From Niallia taxi (lineage in GTDB: Bacteria; Bacillota; Bacilli; Bacillales; Cytobacillaceae): a stretch of 64,000 nt of DNA. The translations under genes were made by a program, and so were the position numbers. The stretch lies in assembly GCF_032818155.1 (NCBI RefSeq), contig NZ_CP102589.1, positions 3,520,001 to 3,584,000 of the forward strand. Reading direction: 5' to 3'. The stretch's first letter is position 1, and the number at the start of each line of letters is the position of its first letter. This document shows, one piece after another, positions 44,254 through 51,581 of this stretch. Below the pieces are notes generated by a model. The model saw only the letters and a program-made list of their open reading frames with translations, did no database searches and was not told the DNA's origin.

Positions 44254-44877
44254 ATGAGAATTGCAGCACATGAAGCAAATGCACTGAATGAATTGACATT
44301 AAGCTGTGTCAATAGCATCACCAACATGGGATATATGATTCATCATGTCCAAGACCCAGAGTTCAAATCCATTCTGCAAAGACACTTCCCTCTACACATA
44401 AGAGATTATAATATGAAGGTTGAATTTTTGAACAAAAGAGAAGGTGCAACAACTGAGCTTCCATTACTTAAAGAAGAAGCAAAGCTCAATCAATTCACAG
44501 AAATGGTCGCACCTCAAGCACCTCCTGTTCAGCCAAGAACAGTTGTTGAAAATATGAATGACAGGGAAATGGCTACTGCCTACTTACTGACATTAAAGCG
44601 TGCCGGCAGGGAATACGCCTGGAATGCGATGGAGATGGCTAATCCAGAAATCCGCTCTTTTTGCCAAACTGCATTCATGATGAGCTGTTCTCATGCATAT
44701 GACATGTGGCAATATATGGTTAAAAAAGGCTATTATGTATTAGAGCCAGCAGATGAAATGGCTGTTCAAAAAATGGGGTCGATGTATTTGCTTGTACCAG
44801 AAACAAATCCGCAAATGCAAGCCCATCTGATGAATCAAAATCCTATTGCAGGACAGAGTAACCAGCTTTATCAGTAA
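44254..44877 (+). CDS. CotF-like spore coat protein
   Basis: This 207-residue protein contains the CotF/YhcQ-type coat domain at about 105-175: MATAYLLTLKRAGREYAWNA and IRSFCQTAFMMSCSHAYDMWQYMVKKGYY. The first 70 residues are also helical (a second, divergent ferritin-like pair), and the C-terminus is rich in Gln, Asn and Met. Proteins of this family are coat components of Bacillus spores. ATG 44254 follows AAAGGGGACC. It has its own terminator. Confidence 0.85.
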   Translation: MRIAAHEANALNELTLSCVNSITNMGYMIHHVQDPEFKSILQRHFPLHIRDYNMKVEFLNKREGATTELPLLKEEAKLNQFTEMVAPQAPPVQPRTVVENMNDREMATAYLLTLKRAGREYAWNAMEMANPEIRSFCQTAFMMSCSHAYDMWQYMVKKGYYVLEPADEMAVQKMGSMYLLVPETNPQMQAHLMNQNPIAGQSNQLYQ

Positions 44878-44885
44878 TTATTAAA

Positions 44886-44922
44886 AAGGCTGCTTGCAAA
44901 AAGCAAGCAGTCACTTCTTTTT
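44886..44922 (+). terminator. Probable terminator of the CotF-like gene
   Basis: GGCTGCTTGC and GCAAGCAGTC arms with AAAAA loop are followed by ACTTCTTTTTATT. Confidence 0.65.
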
Positions 44923-44998
44923 ATTTCCTTATAACTTGCATCTATAGTATCCTTAAAAATGAAAACGCATAACACTTAACGTTTTTTAGGAGGTTGCT

Positions 44999-45502
44999 AT
45001 GAATATCTATTTAGCAAGCGGAACATATGATTTTTTAGTTAAGAAATATGCACAACAAATTGATCAGCAATCCTTGATTGCCATGCAAGTTTACGGAGAC
45101 GAAAACGCCGTGTTGTTACATGAAACTTCAGGACCTTCCATTTTTGCTGCTCCAAGAAAATATGAAACGGTTATTGACAAAGGTGATTTCACCGACAAAA
45201 AATATGCCGTTATGAATCATATTCCCGTCACAGATGAACACAAGCCTTTGTTCGAACAAAATATAAAGCGTTCATTAGAACAAATAGACTCACAAATAAG
45301 CGCATATCGATTTATCCGTCCATTAAAAGGAGATACTTATATCATTTTGTCAGTATGGACTGAAAGAAAAGACTTTATTATTTGGAAACAAAAAAACAGT
45401 ACACTAGATTCTCCTATAACAGGAGATCCAACTAATGGCGGAATATTCCAGCATGCTATGTTTAATGGTAAAGCATATTTGCTTGAGCTTACTATTTCTT
45501 AA
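44999..45502 (+). CDS. hmoB: Heme-degrading monooxygenase HmoB-like (YhgC)
   Basis: This 167-residue protein matches YhgC/HmoB in length and context (heme genes nearby). It comprises an N-terminal alpha-beta part and a C-terminal antibiotic-biosynthesis-monooxygenase (ABM) domain (about 65-165) of the ferredoxin-like fold, with MNHIPVTDEHKPLFEQNIKR and YIILSVWTERKDFIIWKQ. Members cleave heme to release iron. ATG 44999 follows TTAGGAGGTTGCT. It is monocistronic. Confidence 0.78.
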   Translation: MNIYLASGTYDFLVKKYAQQIDQQSLIAMQVYGDENAVLLHETSGPSIFAAPRKYETVIDKGDFTDKKYAVMNHIPVTDEHKPLFEQNIKRSLEQIDSQISAYRFIRPLKGDTYIILSVWTERKDFIIWKQKNSTLDSPITGDPTNGGIFQHAMFNGKAYLLELTIS

Positions 45503-45533
45503 AAAGGAGCAGCTTGCTCCTTTTTTTATTTTA
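45503..45533 (+). terminator. Terminator of hmoB
   Basis: AAAAGGAGCA and TGCTCCTTTT arms around GCT(T) loop, followed by seven T; begins directly after the stop codon. Confidence 0.9.
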
Positions 45534-45941
45534 ACGGAATTTTTTAATAAACTATTTAAATCCCAGCAACCGCTACTTCAAAGGTATAAGCTGAAAGGGG
45601 GATAAAACGACAAAAAGATGTTTTATTTCCAAGGAAATGACACAGAAATTAACAAAAATCCGTAAAATATTGACAATAGGTTCAAGGATACCACTTAGGA
45701 TTTCCCAATACGACCTTATATTTAATATTCACCAAAAGACTATTCCAATGAAACTTCCATTATTAATATACTTATTCTCCAACTAAGTTTTAAGTCCCCT
45801 TCTGTTTAATTCCAATTCCTTCCTATAAAAAAGATTATGGCACACTTATCACCCAATCCTATCCTTCTTCATAATCTGTAATAAATCCGGTCTTAGACAT
45901 TTGCCTAAGCTTTATGTCGGATTAGAAGGGAGTCTTCTGCA
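45534..45941 (+). other. Intergenic region upstream of the split permease
   Basis: AT-rich, 408 bp. TTGACA occurs at 45670-45675 but no good -10 lies 17 bp downstream. A purine-rich AGAAGGGAG at 45924-45932 is the ribosome site of the permease. No open frame, repeat or hairpin of note. Confidence 0.5.
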
Positions 45942-46364
45942 ATGGGTATAGAGCTAACAGCACTCCATTGGATATACGTTTTGTTCATCCTCTTTATTAT
46001 AGGCTTTATGATTATGAGAAGAGACACTACCATCGTATGTATTGTCGGGATTTTTTTGTTGGCACTTACAGCCACAGGATCATTGAGCGGTTCTATCAGC
46101 ACCATATTCAATAGTTTTATTTATGCAATAACAGAATTGCTGCCAACGATTGTAGTCATCTCCATCATTGTTGCTATGAGTAAAATTCTAACAAAAACCG
46201 GGATTAATGATGTCATGATATCCCCTTTTGCAAAATGGATTAGGTCCCCAAGTTTAGCATATTGGGTCATTGGTTTATTAATGATGATCATTTCCTTTTT
46301 CTTCTGGCCATCACCAGCAGTTGCATTGATTGGCGCGGTCCTTTTGCCAGTAGCAGTCAGGGTC

Positions 46365-46410
46365 GGCCTTCCTGCTATTGCAGTGGCAATGACCTACAAA
46401 GGAATCCATA
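46365..46410. other. Left attachment site (attL)
   Basis: Core CAGTGGCAATG at 46381-46391. To the left is the host half-site (CCTGCTATTG); to the right the element half-site ACCTACAAAGGAATCC. Within the inferred attP the CAAAGGA at 46397-46403 is the inverted partner of TCCTTTG at 50601-50607. Confidence 0.8.
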
Positions 46411-46424
46411 AATCAATTATTTTT

Positions 46425-46456
46425 AATCAAAAAAAAGCCTTTCTATTTAGAAAGCC
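46425..46456 (-). terminator. Probable terminator of the GAF-STAS gene
   Basis: On the minus strand AAGGCTTTCT, loop AAAT and AGAAAGGCTT, imperfect at its base, are followed by TTTTTT. Confidence 0.65.
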
Positions 46457-46477
46457 TTATACTTAAAGCAATAAAAG

Positions 46478-47341
46478 TTAATTTCCCGCTATTTTTTCCA
46501 ATGAAAAACCTATATTTTTTAAAGCTCGCTCGAGATTCGCTTCAATAGCAATGTTTTGAAAATCTATATTTGATTTCATGGCCTTTAAAGCAATTTCAGG
46601 GCTCATTCCAGTTAAAATTGGCTTTACACCAATTAGCCCTAACAGATCGACTATTTTTAATAAATAGCTGCTTACAAGATTATTAATCTTACTAATACCT
46701 GATAAATCGATAATTAAATATTCCAATGAAAGCTGCTGACTTTTCGATAGCGCTAGTAAAATAATGTTCTCTGCTGTTTCTTCCCTTATTAAGCCAATAA
46801 TAGGAAGAATTGCAACACCTTTTGTCAGAGGTACAAACGGTGCAGATAATTGTTGAATCTGCTTATTAGCATTATCTAAATCAAGCACATACGATAACAA
46901 CGATGCCATCGTCTCAAATAAATCAATATGACTGTGATTAAACTGAATATTTTTAGTATCTAATCCACAAAGTGTTCCGTAATTTTCACCATCGCCAGAA
47001 TAAATAGGAATACCAATAAAACAGCCGGTCCCCAAATTTTTTGTTACCTCTAACGACTTCGTTAAATCACTCTGGGTTATATCTGAAATGACGAGAATTT
47101 TTTGCCCGTGATCTACACTTAACTTGCAAAAAGTGTCATTAAATGGTGTCGTTTCCCCTTCCTCCAACAAAACATCCTCTTTATTTAATACTTTCACAAT
47201 TTCATTTGTATTTTTATCATTTTTTGCAATAAAAAGTGTATTAACATCTATAAATTTAGCCATTATTTTAAGGATATTAGAAGCTGCTTCATCAAAGTTT
47301 TTATAAACCTTCAAATTTTTACTAAATTCAAAATTCTCCAT
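46478..47341 (-). CDS. GAF-STAS protein, RsbR/stressosome-like cargo
   Basis: This 287-residue soluble protein is in the element. Residues 1-150 form a GAF domain (FIDVNTLFIAKNDKNTNE, DITQSDLTKSLEVTKNLGTG and FIGIPIYSGDGENYGTLCGLD). Residues 165-280 form a STAS domain ending in a typical LERALKNIGF, with VAILPIIGLIREETAENII and LEYLIIDLSGISKINNLVSSYLLKI. Such architecture is that of RsbR paralogues, which build stressosomes upstream of sigma-B. In STAS domains of this kind Ser or Thr residues in the DLSGI-type loop and one helix later are phosphorylated by RsbT; here DLSGISKI is followed by NNLVSS. ATG 47341 follows TAGGGAGTAGTAA. Why an element carries it is unknown. Confidence 0.85.
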   Translation of the reverse strand: MENFEFSKNLKVYKNFDEAASNILKIMAKFIDVNTLFIAKNDKNTNEIVKVLNKEDVLLEEGETTPFNDTFCKLSVDHGQKILVISDITQSDLTKSLEVTKNLGTGCFIGIPIYSGDGENYGTLCGLDTKNIQFNHSHIDLFETMASLLSYVLDLDNANKQIQQLSAPFVPLTKGVAILPIIGLIREETAENIILLALSKSQQLSLEYLIIDLSGISKINNLVSSYLLKIVDLLGLIGVKPILTGMSPEIALKAMKSNIDFQNIAIEANLERALKNIGFSLEKIAGN

Positions 47342-47445
47342 TTACTACTCCCTATATATTTATATATATTATATTTTAGCTGCTTAACTATTTAAATACC
47401 ACAAGTTTGTTAATCATAATCATTTATTATTTGAAACTCTAAACC

Positions 47446-47498
47446 ATAAAAAACTGCAGCCCAATTGTTAGACACTGTCTAACAATTGGGCTGCAGTT
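47446..47498 (-). terminator. Strong terminator of the element's small-gene operon
   Basis: AACTGCAGCCCAATTGTTAG with GAC and its exact complement form a perfect 22-bp stem with a 3-nt loop (47452-47498). On the minus strand it is followed by TTTTTT. It insulates the GAF-STAS gene from the small genes upstream. Confidence 0.88.
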
Positions 47499-47654
47499 CA
47501 TTAAGAGTGCTTTCCTTGTATTCTTATGTATCGAGAGTAATCTCTTTCCTTTAAAAACTCGTTTTCTTTCAATTAGGGTTAATTTTTTTGTACATATGCC
47601 AAAGCTCGTTCTGAATAGACCTAAATTCTTTAATTCTTGTGTTAACTCAGCTAA

Positions 47655-47780
47655 TCATTCCTTTAGGAGAGGGTCACTCGGATTATTTTCGAGCTGTTTA
47701 TTAATAGATAAACAATCCTTCCTTTTTGTCTCCATTATCTTATTCACTCTCTCAATTTCATATAAAAATACCTGTTTCAA
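47655..47780 (-). CDS. Possible 41-residue small protein in the element
   Basis: A TTG at 47780-47778, 10 nt after GGAGGTAG, opens a 41-codon frame (LKQVFLYEIERVNKIMETKR, acidic/basic helical), ending at TGA 47655. The same frame stays open for a further 45 codons after this TGA (LAELTQELKNLG), so the gene may be a longer one broken by a nonsense mutation, or the extension may be chance. It resembles no family I can name. Doubtful. Confidence 0.35.
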   Translation of the reverse strand: MKQVFLYEIERVNKIMETKRKDCLSINKQLENNPSDPLLKE

Positions 47781-47845
47781 TAAGTGCCTACCTCCGCACA
47801 TGCAGCAGTGATAATATTTATCGCTTGGCTGTAAAAAAGGACTGG

Positions 47846-47995
47846 TTATTTCTCCACACTGTCATCTGACTTATTACTATTTATTTTGTTCAATAGGTCT
47901 GTATATTCTAATTCACATTCAATGCTGCAAAAATACCCATAATGATCTGGTTTATTATTACACCCTTCGTTTAAGCACAATTTTTCGTTACGCAT
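47846..47995 (-). CDS. Small zinc-ribbon-like protein in the element
   Basis: This is a 49-residue protein with four cysteines in the pattern C-x4-C-x10-C-x3-C (KLCLNEGCNNKPDHYGYFCS, then IEC), typical of a treble-clef or MYND-like zinc knuckle, and an acidic C-terminus. I set the start at ATG 47995 because TCGGAGGCC lies 4-10 nt upstream, within the 3' end of the preceding small gene; the open frame extends twelve codons further. Small phage and element proteins of this type are often recombination or regulatory accessory factors; that is inference only. Confidence 0.7.
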   Translation of the reverse strand: MRNEKLCLNEGCNNKPDHYGYFCSIECELEYTDLLNKINSNKSDDSVEK

Positions 47996-48008
47996 AAATG
48001 GCCTCCGA

Positions 48009-48131
48009 TTACGTACTTTTTCGGCCATCATCCTTCTTCTTTGCTTGTTCTTTTGAAAGACTTCGAATGACGCCTGGTAACAGATGTTTATTAACTGCTG
48101 CGGCTAATTTATCTGCAGGAATTTTTATCAT
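48009..48131 (-). CDS. Small basic protein in the element
   Basis: This is a 40-residue protein MIKIPADKLAAAVNKHLLPG followed by VIRSLSKEQAKKKDDG and a short tail. It is predicted helical and strongly basic at the end. ATG 48131 has GAGGAGGCGATC upstream. It is the first gene of a divergently transcribed minus-strand unit, next to the zinc-knuckle gene with 13 bp between. Function unknown; a recombination directionality factor is one possibility to test, since those of serine recombinases are small, diverse and encoded close by. Confidence 0.65.
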   Translation of the reverse strand: MIKIPADKLAAAVNKHLLPGVIRSLSKEQAKKKDDGRKST

Positions 48132-48199
48132 AAGATCGCCTCCTCAAACATTTTATGAGCGACAGTCTGTCTGTTATGTTTTGGAAGTAATCTTAATAA

Positions 48200-48480
48200 A
48201 TAAGTTCGTTACTTTTTGGAAAAAGTAATAAAAGCTGTCATACATTAATGATATTTCTCGTTTCGCGAACTAAAACAAAAAAAGCAACTTATGTACACCA
48301 ATAAAAAGGACTGAAAAACTAGAATTGTAATTTCCGATTGTTATTGCCCCATTAATAAAAATTATTAATTGTTATTTGTCTGGCTTTTTGACCAGCTTTC
48401 CTGTTCAATCGCTATCTTTTATTCGCATATTGCAAACTCAATAACCATTCTACATGTTCTCATTACGCGAACACAAATAT
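48200..48480. promoter_or_regulatory. Divergent promoter/operator region of the element
   Basis: This is a 424-bp gap between the small-gene unit and the XRE gene. GTTTCGCGAAC at 48260-48270 and ATTACGCGAAC at 48461-48471 share an ACGCGAAC/TCGCGAAC core, and a degenerate copy AGTTCGTTAC lies at 48205-48214. These are good candidates for operators of the XRE repressor controlling both directions. An open frame of 64 codons at 48369-48563 has no ribosome site and is not called. Confidence 0.5.
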
Positions 48481-48555
48481 TATATTTCTCTTTTTGTGAA
48501 TTTTCACTACGTTTTTACAAATATAGTCTAATATTAATAAAAAGGCGGGATGCTC

Positions 48556-48966
48556 ATGGGTGAGATAATGGGGAAACGACTACGTTTGCTAAGAGAAAAA
48601 AGTGGTTTATCCCAAAAGTTTGTTGCTGAACAAATTGGAGTGAAAAATAATACTCTTTCTGGTTATGAATCGGGTAATAGAGAGCCTGACTCTGAAACAC
48701 TAACTAAATTAGCTGACTACTATGAGGTATCTACCGATTATCTTCATGGCAGATCCGATAATATAAAAGGTTTAACAGCAGAGAACAATAATTATCATTC
48801 TTTAAATGAAATAGATAAATTAATAAAGCAATATGGTATGGAGCAAATGGGATTCTTTGATATCGAACAATGGAAATTCCTTTCTCCCCAAGATATAAAA
48901 ATCGTCGAAGAACACTTTAAGATGATTGTAAAGCTTGCAAAGGAAAGAAATGCTGAACAAAAATAA
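48556..48966 (+). CDS. XRE-family repressor of the element
   Basis: This roughly 136-residue protein has an N-terminal Cro/CI helix-turn-helix (about 5-62): LRLLREKSGLSQKFVAEQIG, VKNNTLSGYESGNREPDSET, LTKLADYYEVSTDYLHGRSD. The C-terminal half is helical and acidic, without the peptidase domain of LexA-like repressors and without a ImmA-type neighbour. Three ATGs are possible (48550, 48556, 48568); AAGGCGGG is best spaced for 48556. It probably represses the divergent small genes and perhaps the recombinase. Confidence 0.82.
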   Translation: MGEIMGKRLRLLREKSGLSQKFVAEQIGVKNNTLSGYESGNREPDSETLTKLADYYEVSTDYLHGRSDNIKGLTAENNNYHSLNEIDKLIKQYGMEQMGFFDIEQWKFLSPQDIKIVEEHFKMIVKLAKERNAEQK

Positions 48967-49006
48967 AGCACCTTGGAATAATTAGCGTCCAGGTGCCTTT
49001 TTTATT
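48966..49006 (+). terminator. Terminator of the XRE gene
   Basis: AAGCACCTTGG and CCAGGTGCCTT arms, with a 12-nt loop and a T run, directly after the stop codon; the recombinase gene therefore has a separate promoter. Confidence 0.8.
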
Positions 49007-49164
49007 ATTAAAAGCAGATTCCATTCAAATGGAATTTTATTTTTTACAATAAAACAGAACGTACGATCCGAATCATTCCACCTAAATACATAGCCATAAC
49101 GTATTAAGTTCTATCATATATTAGCTTTAACTGTACGAAACTGTGTAAGGGAGGAATGATATTA

Positions 49165-50595
49165 TTGAAGGCAGCATTATATACCCGTGTATCGAAGGAT
49201 GAACAATTTCGAGAAGGCTATAGTATTTCATCCCAAAAAGAGCATTGTATTAATTTCACTAAGTCACAAGGATGGGAAATATACGATATATATGTGGAGG
49301 AAGGCGTTAGCGCAAAAACACTGAATCGCCCAGCCATTCTGCGCTTAATTGCGGATGCAAAAGAGCATAAATTTGAAGTAGTTGTCTTTTATAAGCTTGA
49401 TCGTCTTGTAAGATCTGTAAGAGATTTAGATGATCTTCTTAAGCTTTTTGATGACAAAAATATTGCCATAAGGTCTGTAACAGAGCCATTTGACACCACT
49501 ACAGCCATCGGCCGCTTTTTAATTACATTAGTTGCTGCAATAGCACAATGGGAACGAGAGACAATTTCAGAACGAGTCGTCGTGAACATGACAAAAAAGG
49601 CTTTGTTAGGTGAACGTAACGGTGGAAAACCACCTTTTGGATATGAATATAAAAATGGAGAGCTTACTATTAACAAGGAAGAGGCAAACTTTGTAACAGA
49701 CATATTCAGACTTTATAATAATGGCAAAGGCTTGCGTACAATTGCCTTATACCTTCAGCAATTTGGCCTTAAAAAGGATGCCCGAACACTTGCTAGTATG
49801 CTAGAAAATCCCGTTTATATAGGTAAGCTAAGATGGGGAAATAATTCTAAATTAGAGGTAATTGTTTCAGAAGACATTAAGCATCCGGCTATCATTGATG
49901 AGGAAACCTTCAAACTCGCACAAAGGAACAGACAACAAAGAACCGTTGCAGGAAAAAAAGCCACTTCCCCCTTCCATTTCTCAGGTGTTTTGCGTTGTGC
50001 AAGATGTGGCAGTGCCCTTTCTGGCTACACAAAGAAAGCACGTGGAAGCAAGCATTACATCTGCATCGCCAAAAAAAACCATGGGACTTGCGACCTCCCT
50101 ATGTTTACAGAAAGCACTCTAACTACTGAGTTCTTTAACAGTCTGTCTGCTGATAATCCAGAACGCTTTATGCAATATTCACAAGAAAAGCTAAAAGCTC
50201 ATTCAATAAAACAACCTGATACTTCTCATATAGATTGGCTTAAAAGAGAATTGACCGCCATAAAAACGCGTAAAAAAACATGGCTCAAGTCATTAGGAAA
50301 TCAGGTCATTTCCCAAGAAGAGTACTTAGAAATGACGCAGGAAGATACTAAAAATGAAGCATTACTTTCAGAAGAGCTTAACAGCATAGTAGAGGAAAAT
50401 ATACCATTAGATGATGAATTAATTCTAGCTCTATTAACTAATCTATCTGGCATATGGTTGTCTGCAAGTGATTTTGAAAAGAAAAGCTTTATAAATGACT
50501 TATTTGAAACGATAACAATTGATGTGCCTGCCGACTATAAAAGGGCTCCAGGAAAAACTCCCTCCATACTTATCAAACACTTCAAACTTAAATAA
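49165..50595 (+). CDS. Large serine recombinase
   Basis: This 476-residue site-specific recombinase has an N-terminal resolvase domain with catalytic Ser10 in YTRVSKDEQ and the Arg pair in VVFYKLDRLVRSVRDLDDL. Next come the recombinase domain (about 160-260; NGGKPPFGYEYKNGEL and LENPVYIGKLRWG) and the zinc ribbon CARCGSALSGYT with CIAKKNHGTC, then a coiled-coil region (about 350-410; LKRELTAIKTRKKTW). This is the SpoIVCA/phiC31-like integrase layout. I prefer TTG 49165, 10 nt after GGAGG; the ATG at 49156 is only one base from it. It ends 22 bp before the attR core, the usual position of an integrase gene. Confidence 0.93.
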   Translation: MKAALYTRVSKDEQFREGYSISSQKEHCINFTKSQGWEIYDIYVEEGVSAKTLNRPAILRLIADAKEHKFEVVVFYKLDRLVRSVRDLDDLLKLFDDKNIAIRSVTEPFDTTTAIGRFLITLVAAIAQWERETISERVVVNMTKKALLGERNGGKPPFGYEYKNGELTINKEEANFVTDIFRLYNNGKGLRTIALYLQQFGLKKDARTLASMLENPVYIGKLRWGNNSKLEVIVSEDIKHPAIIDEETFKLAQRNRQQRTVAGKKATSPFHFSGVLRCARCGSALSGYTKKARGSKHYICIAKKNHGTCDLPMFTESTLTTEFFNSLSADNPERFMQYSQEKLKAHSIKQPDTSHIDWLKRELTAIKTRKKTWLKSLGNQVISQEEYLEMTQEDTKNEALLSEELNSIVEENIPLDDELILALLTNLSGIWLSASDFEKKSFINDLFETITIDVPADYKRAPGKTPSILIKHFKLK

Positions 50596-50597
50596 AA

Positions 50598-50640
50598 GTC
50601 TCCTTTGCTGGCTATACCAGTGGCAATGGCAATGAACCTT
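50598..50640. other. Right attachment site (attR)
   Basis: Core CAGTGGCAATG at 50618-50628. To the left is the element half-site TCCTTTGCTGGCTATAC, starting 5 bp after the recombinase stop codon; to the right the host half-site GCAATGAACCTTTTC. Confidence 0.8.
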
Positions 50641-51579
50641 TTCGGTCACGGCATTGCCCTTTCCGGCGACTATGTTATTCAAGCAGCACCGAAACTGACA
50701 GCAGATGCAGCAGGGATTTCCGTTGAATCTGTTATGCAGGCCAGCATACCACTTGTAATTGTTATGGGGGTTGTCACCACACTAACAGCCTTTTATTTAA
50801 TTAAAAGAGATATAAAAAGCGGTAAGCTCACACACACAACAGGTCTAACGAGCACCGACACCTCCATCCTTCCGAAAAAGGAAAATCATTTACTGAGTAA
50901 AAATCAAAAGCGCTTTTTCGCAATTCTAATTCCCATACTCTTTGTGCTAGATGTTGTAGCAATGTATCTATTGAACCTTCAAGGCGGGGATGCAACAGCA
51001 CTAGTTGGCGGAACCTCCATTTTTATCCTTATCCTTATCACACTTGTCAGCTATAAGAACAAAGGCCTCGAAAAAACCACAAGCTACTTAATTGATGGTT
51101 TCCAGTTTGGCTTTAAAGTGTTTGGTCCAGTTATCCCTATTGCAGCATTTTTCTATCTTGGTGATTCTGGATTCACCACCATCGTTGGCGATTATCTTCC
51201 AAAGGCTTCACACGGACTCGTCAATGACCTTGGTGTCGCACTAGCCTCAACTGTTCCACTCACAAAAGAAGTAGGCGCCATCACCTTAACAGCAGTCGGT
51301 GTTATCACAGGCTTGGACGGCTCTGGCTTTTCAGGAATTTCACTTGCTGGCTCCATCGCCGGCCTATTCGCACATGCGATTGGCACAGGGATAAGTACTT
51401 TGACTGCTCTTGGACAGATTGCAGCGATTTGGGTTGGGGGCGGTACACTAGTACCTTGGGCACTAATCCCCGCAGCAGCCATTTGTAATGTTGACCCCTT
51501 TGAGCTTGCCAGACGAAACCTTATTCCTGTTGTCGTCGGCTTAGCTGTTACTACATTTGTAGCGATATTAATAATCTAA
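50620..51579 (+). pseudogene. Integral membrane permease, 3' part (gene interrupted by mobile element)
   Basis: These last 319 codons of the permease begin in frame at the attR core (VAMAMNLFGHGIALSGDYVI) and contain about seven membrane helices, with SFKVFGPVIPIAAFFYLGD-like and TGISTLTALGQIAAIWVGGG segments typical of the family. An ATG-like start exists at 50605 (TTG) but without a ribosome site. After excision it would be continuous with 45942-46382. No internal frameshift or stop has accumulated, indicating that the gene is either recently interrupted or still selected for as a unit. Confidence 0.88.
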
Positions 51580-51581
51580 AA

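Larger units (their letters stand above)
45942..46466 (+). pseudogene. Integral membrane permease, 5' part (gene interrupted by mobile element)
   Basis: The first 147 codons (45942-46382) encode five or so membrane helices and the VALIGAVLLPVAVRVGLPAIA segment of a GntP/citrate-type ion transporter, resembling B. subtilis YhfA, which lies next to yhgE there. After codon 147 the frame crosses into the inserted element and ends with 27 foreign residues (TYKGIHKSIIFN and so on). The second half resumes at 50620. Joining 45942-46382 to 50620-51579 at the shared core restores an open frame of about 466 codons with continuous family sequence. The truncated product is unlikely to transport. The substrate is unknown. 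ATG 45942 follows AGAAGGGAG. Confidence 0.88.
46383..50619 (+). mobile_element. 4.24-kb intervening element with large serine recombinase
   Basis: The element lies between two copies of CAGTGGCAATG (46381-46391 and 50618-50628) within one permease gene. Assuming exchange at the central GT, its length is 4237 bp. Contents in order: GAF-STAS gene (minus), 22-bp-stem terminator, two or three small genes (minus), operator region, XRE repressor (plus), serine recombinase (plus). No phage structural, lysis or replication genes, no transposase, no conjugation genes. It may be a small satellite-like integrative element, a remnant of a larger prophage, or a regulated intervening element of the skin type. 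Confidence 0.85.

Noticed and set aside
47596..47811. 71-codon plus-strand frame in the element
   Set aside because: Opposite the small-gene operon, no ribosome site; the minus-strand frames have better sites and a terminator in their direction.
48369..48563. 64-codon plus-strand frame in the element's divergent region
   Set aside because: No ribosome site, hydrophobic low-complexity AT-driven sequence, overlaps the XRE start; it lies on candidate operators instead.
46383..50619. Element as a complete prophage or ICE
   Set aside because: Apart from recombinase and repressor there are no head, tail, lysis, replication or conjugation genes in 4.2 kb.
45942..51579. Interpretation that the element is a developmentally excised skin element
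   Set aside because: Kept only as a hypothesis: nothing in the sequence shows sporulation control of the recombinase, and the permease is not a known sporulation gene.
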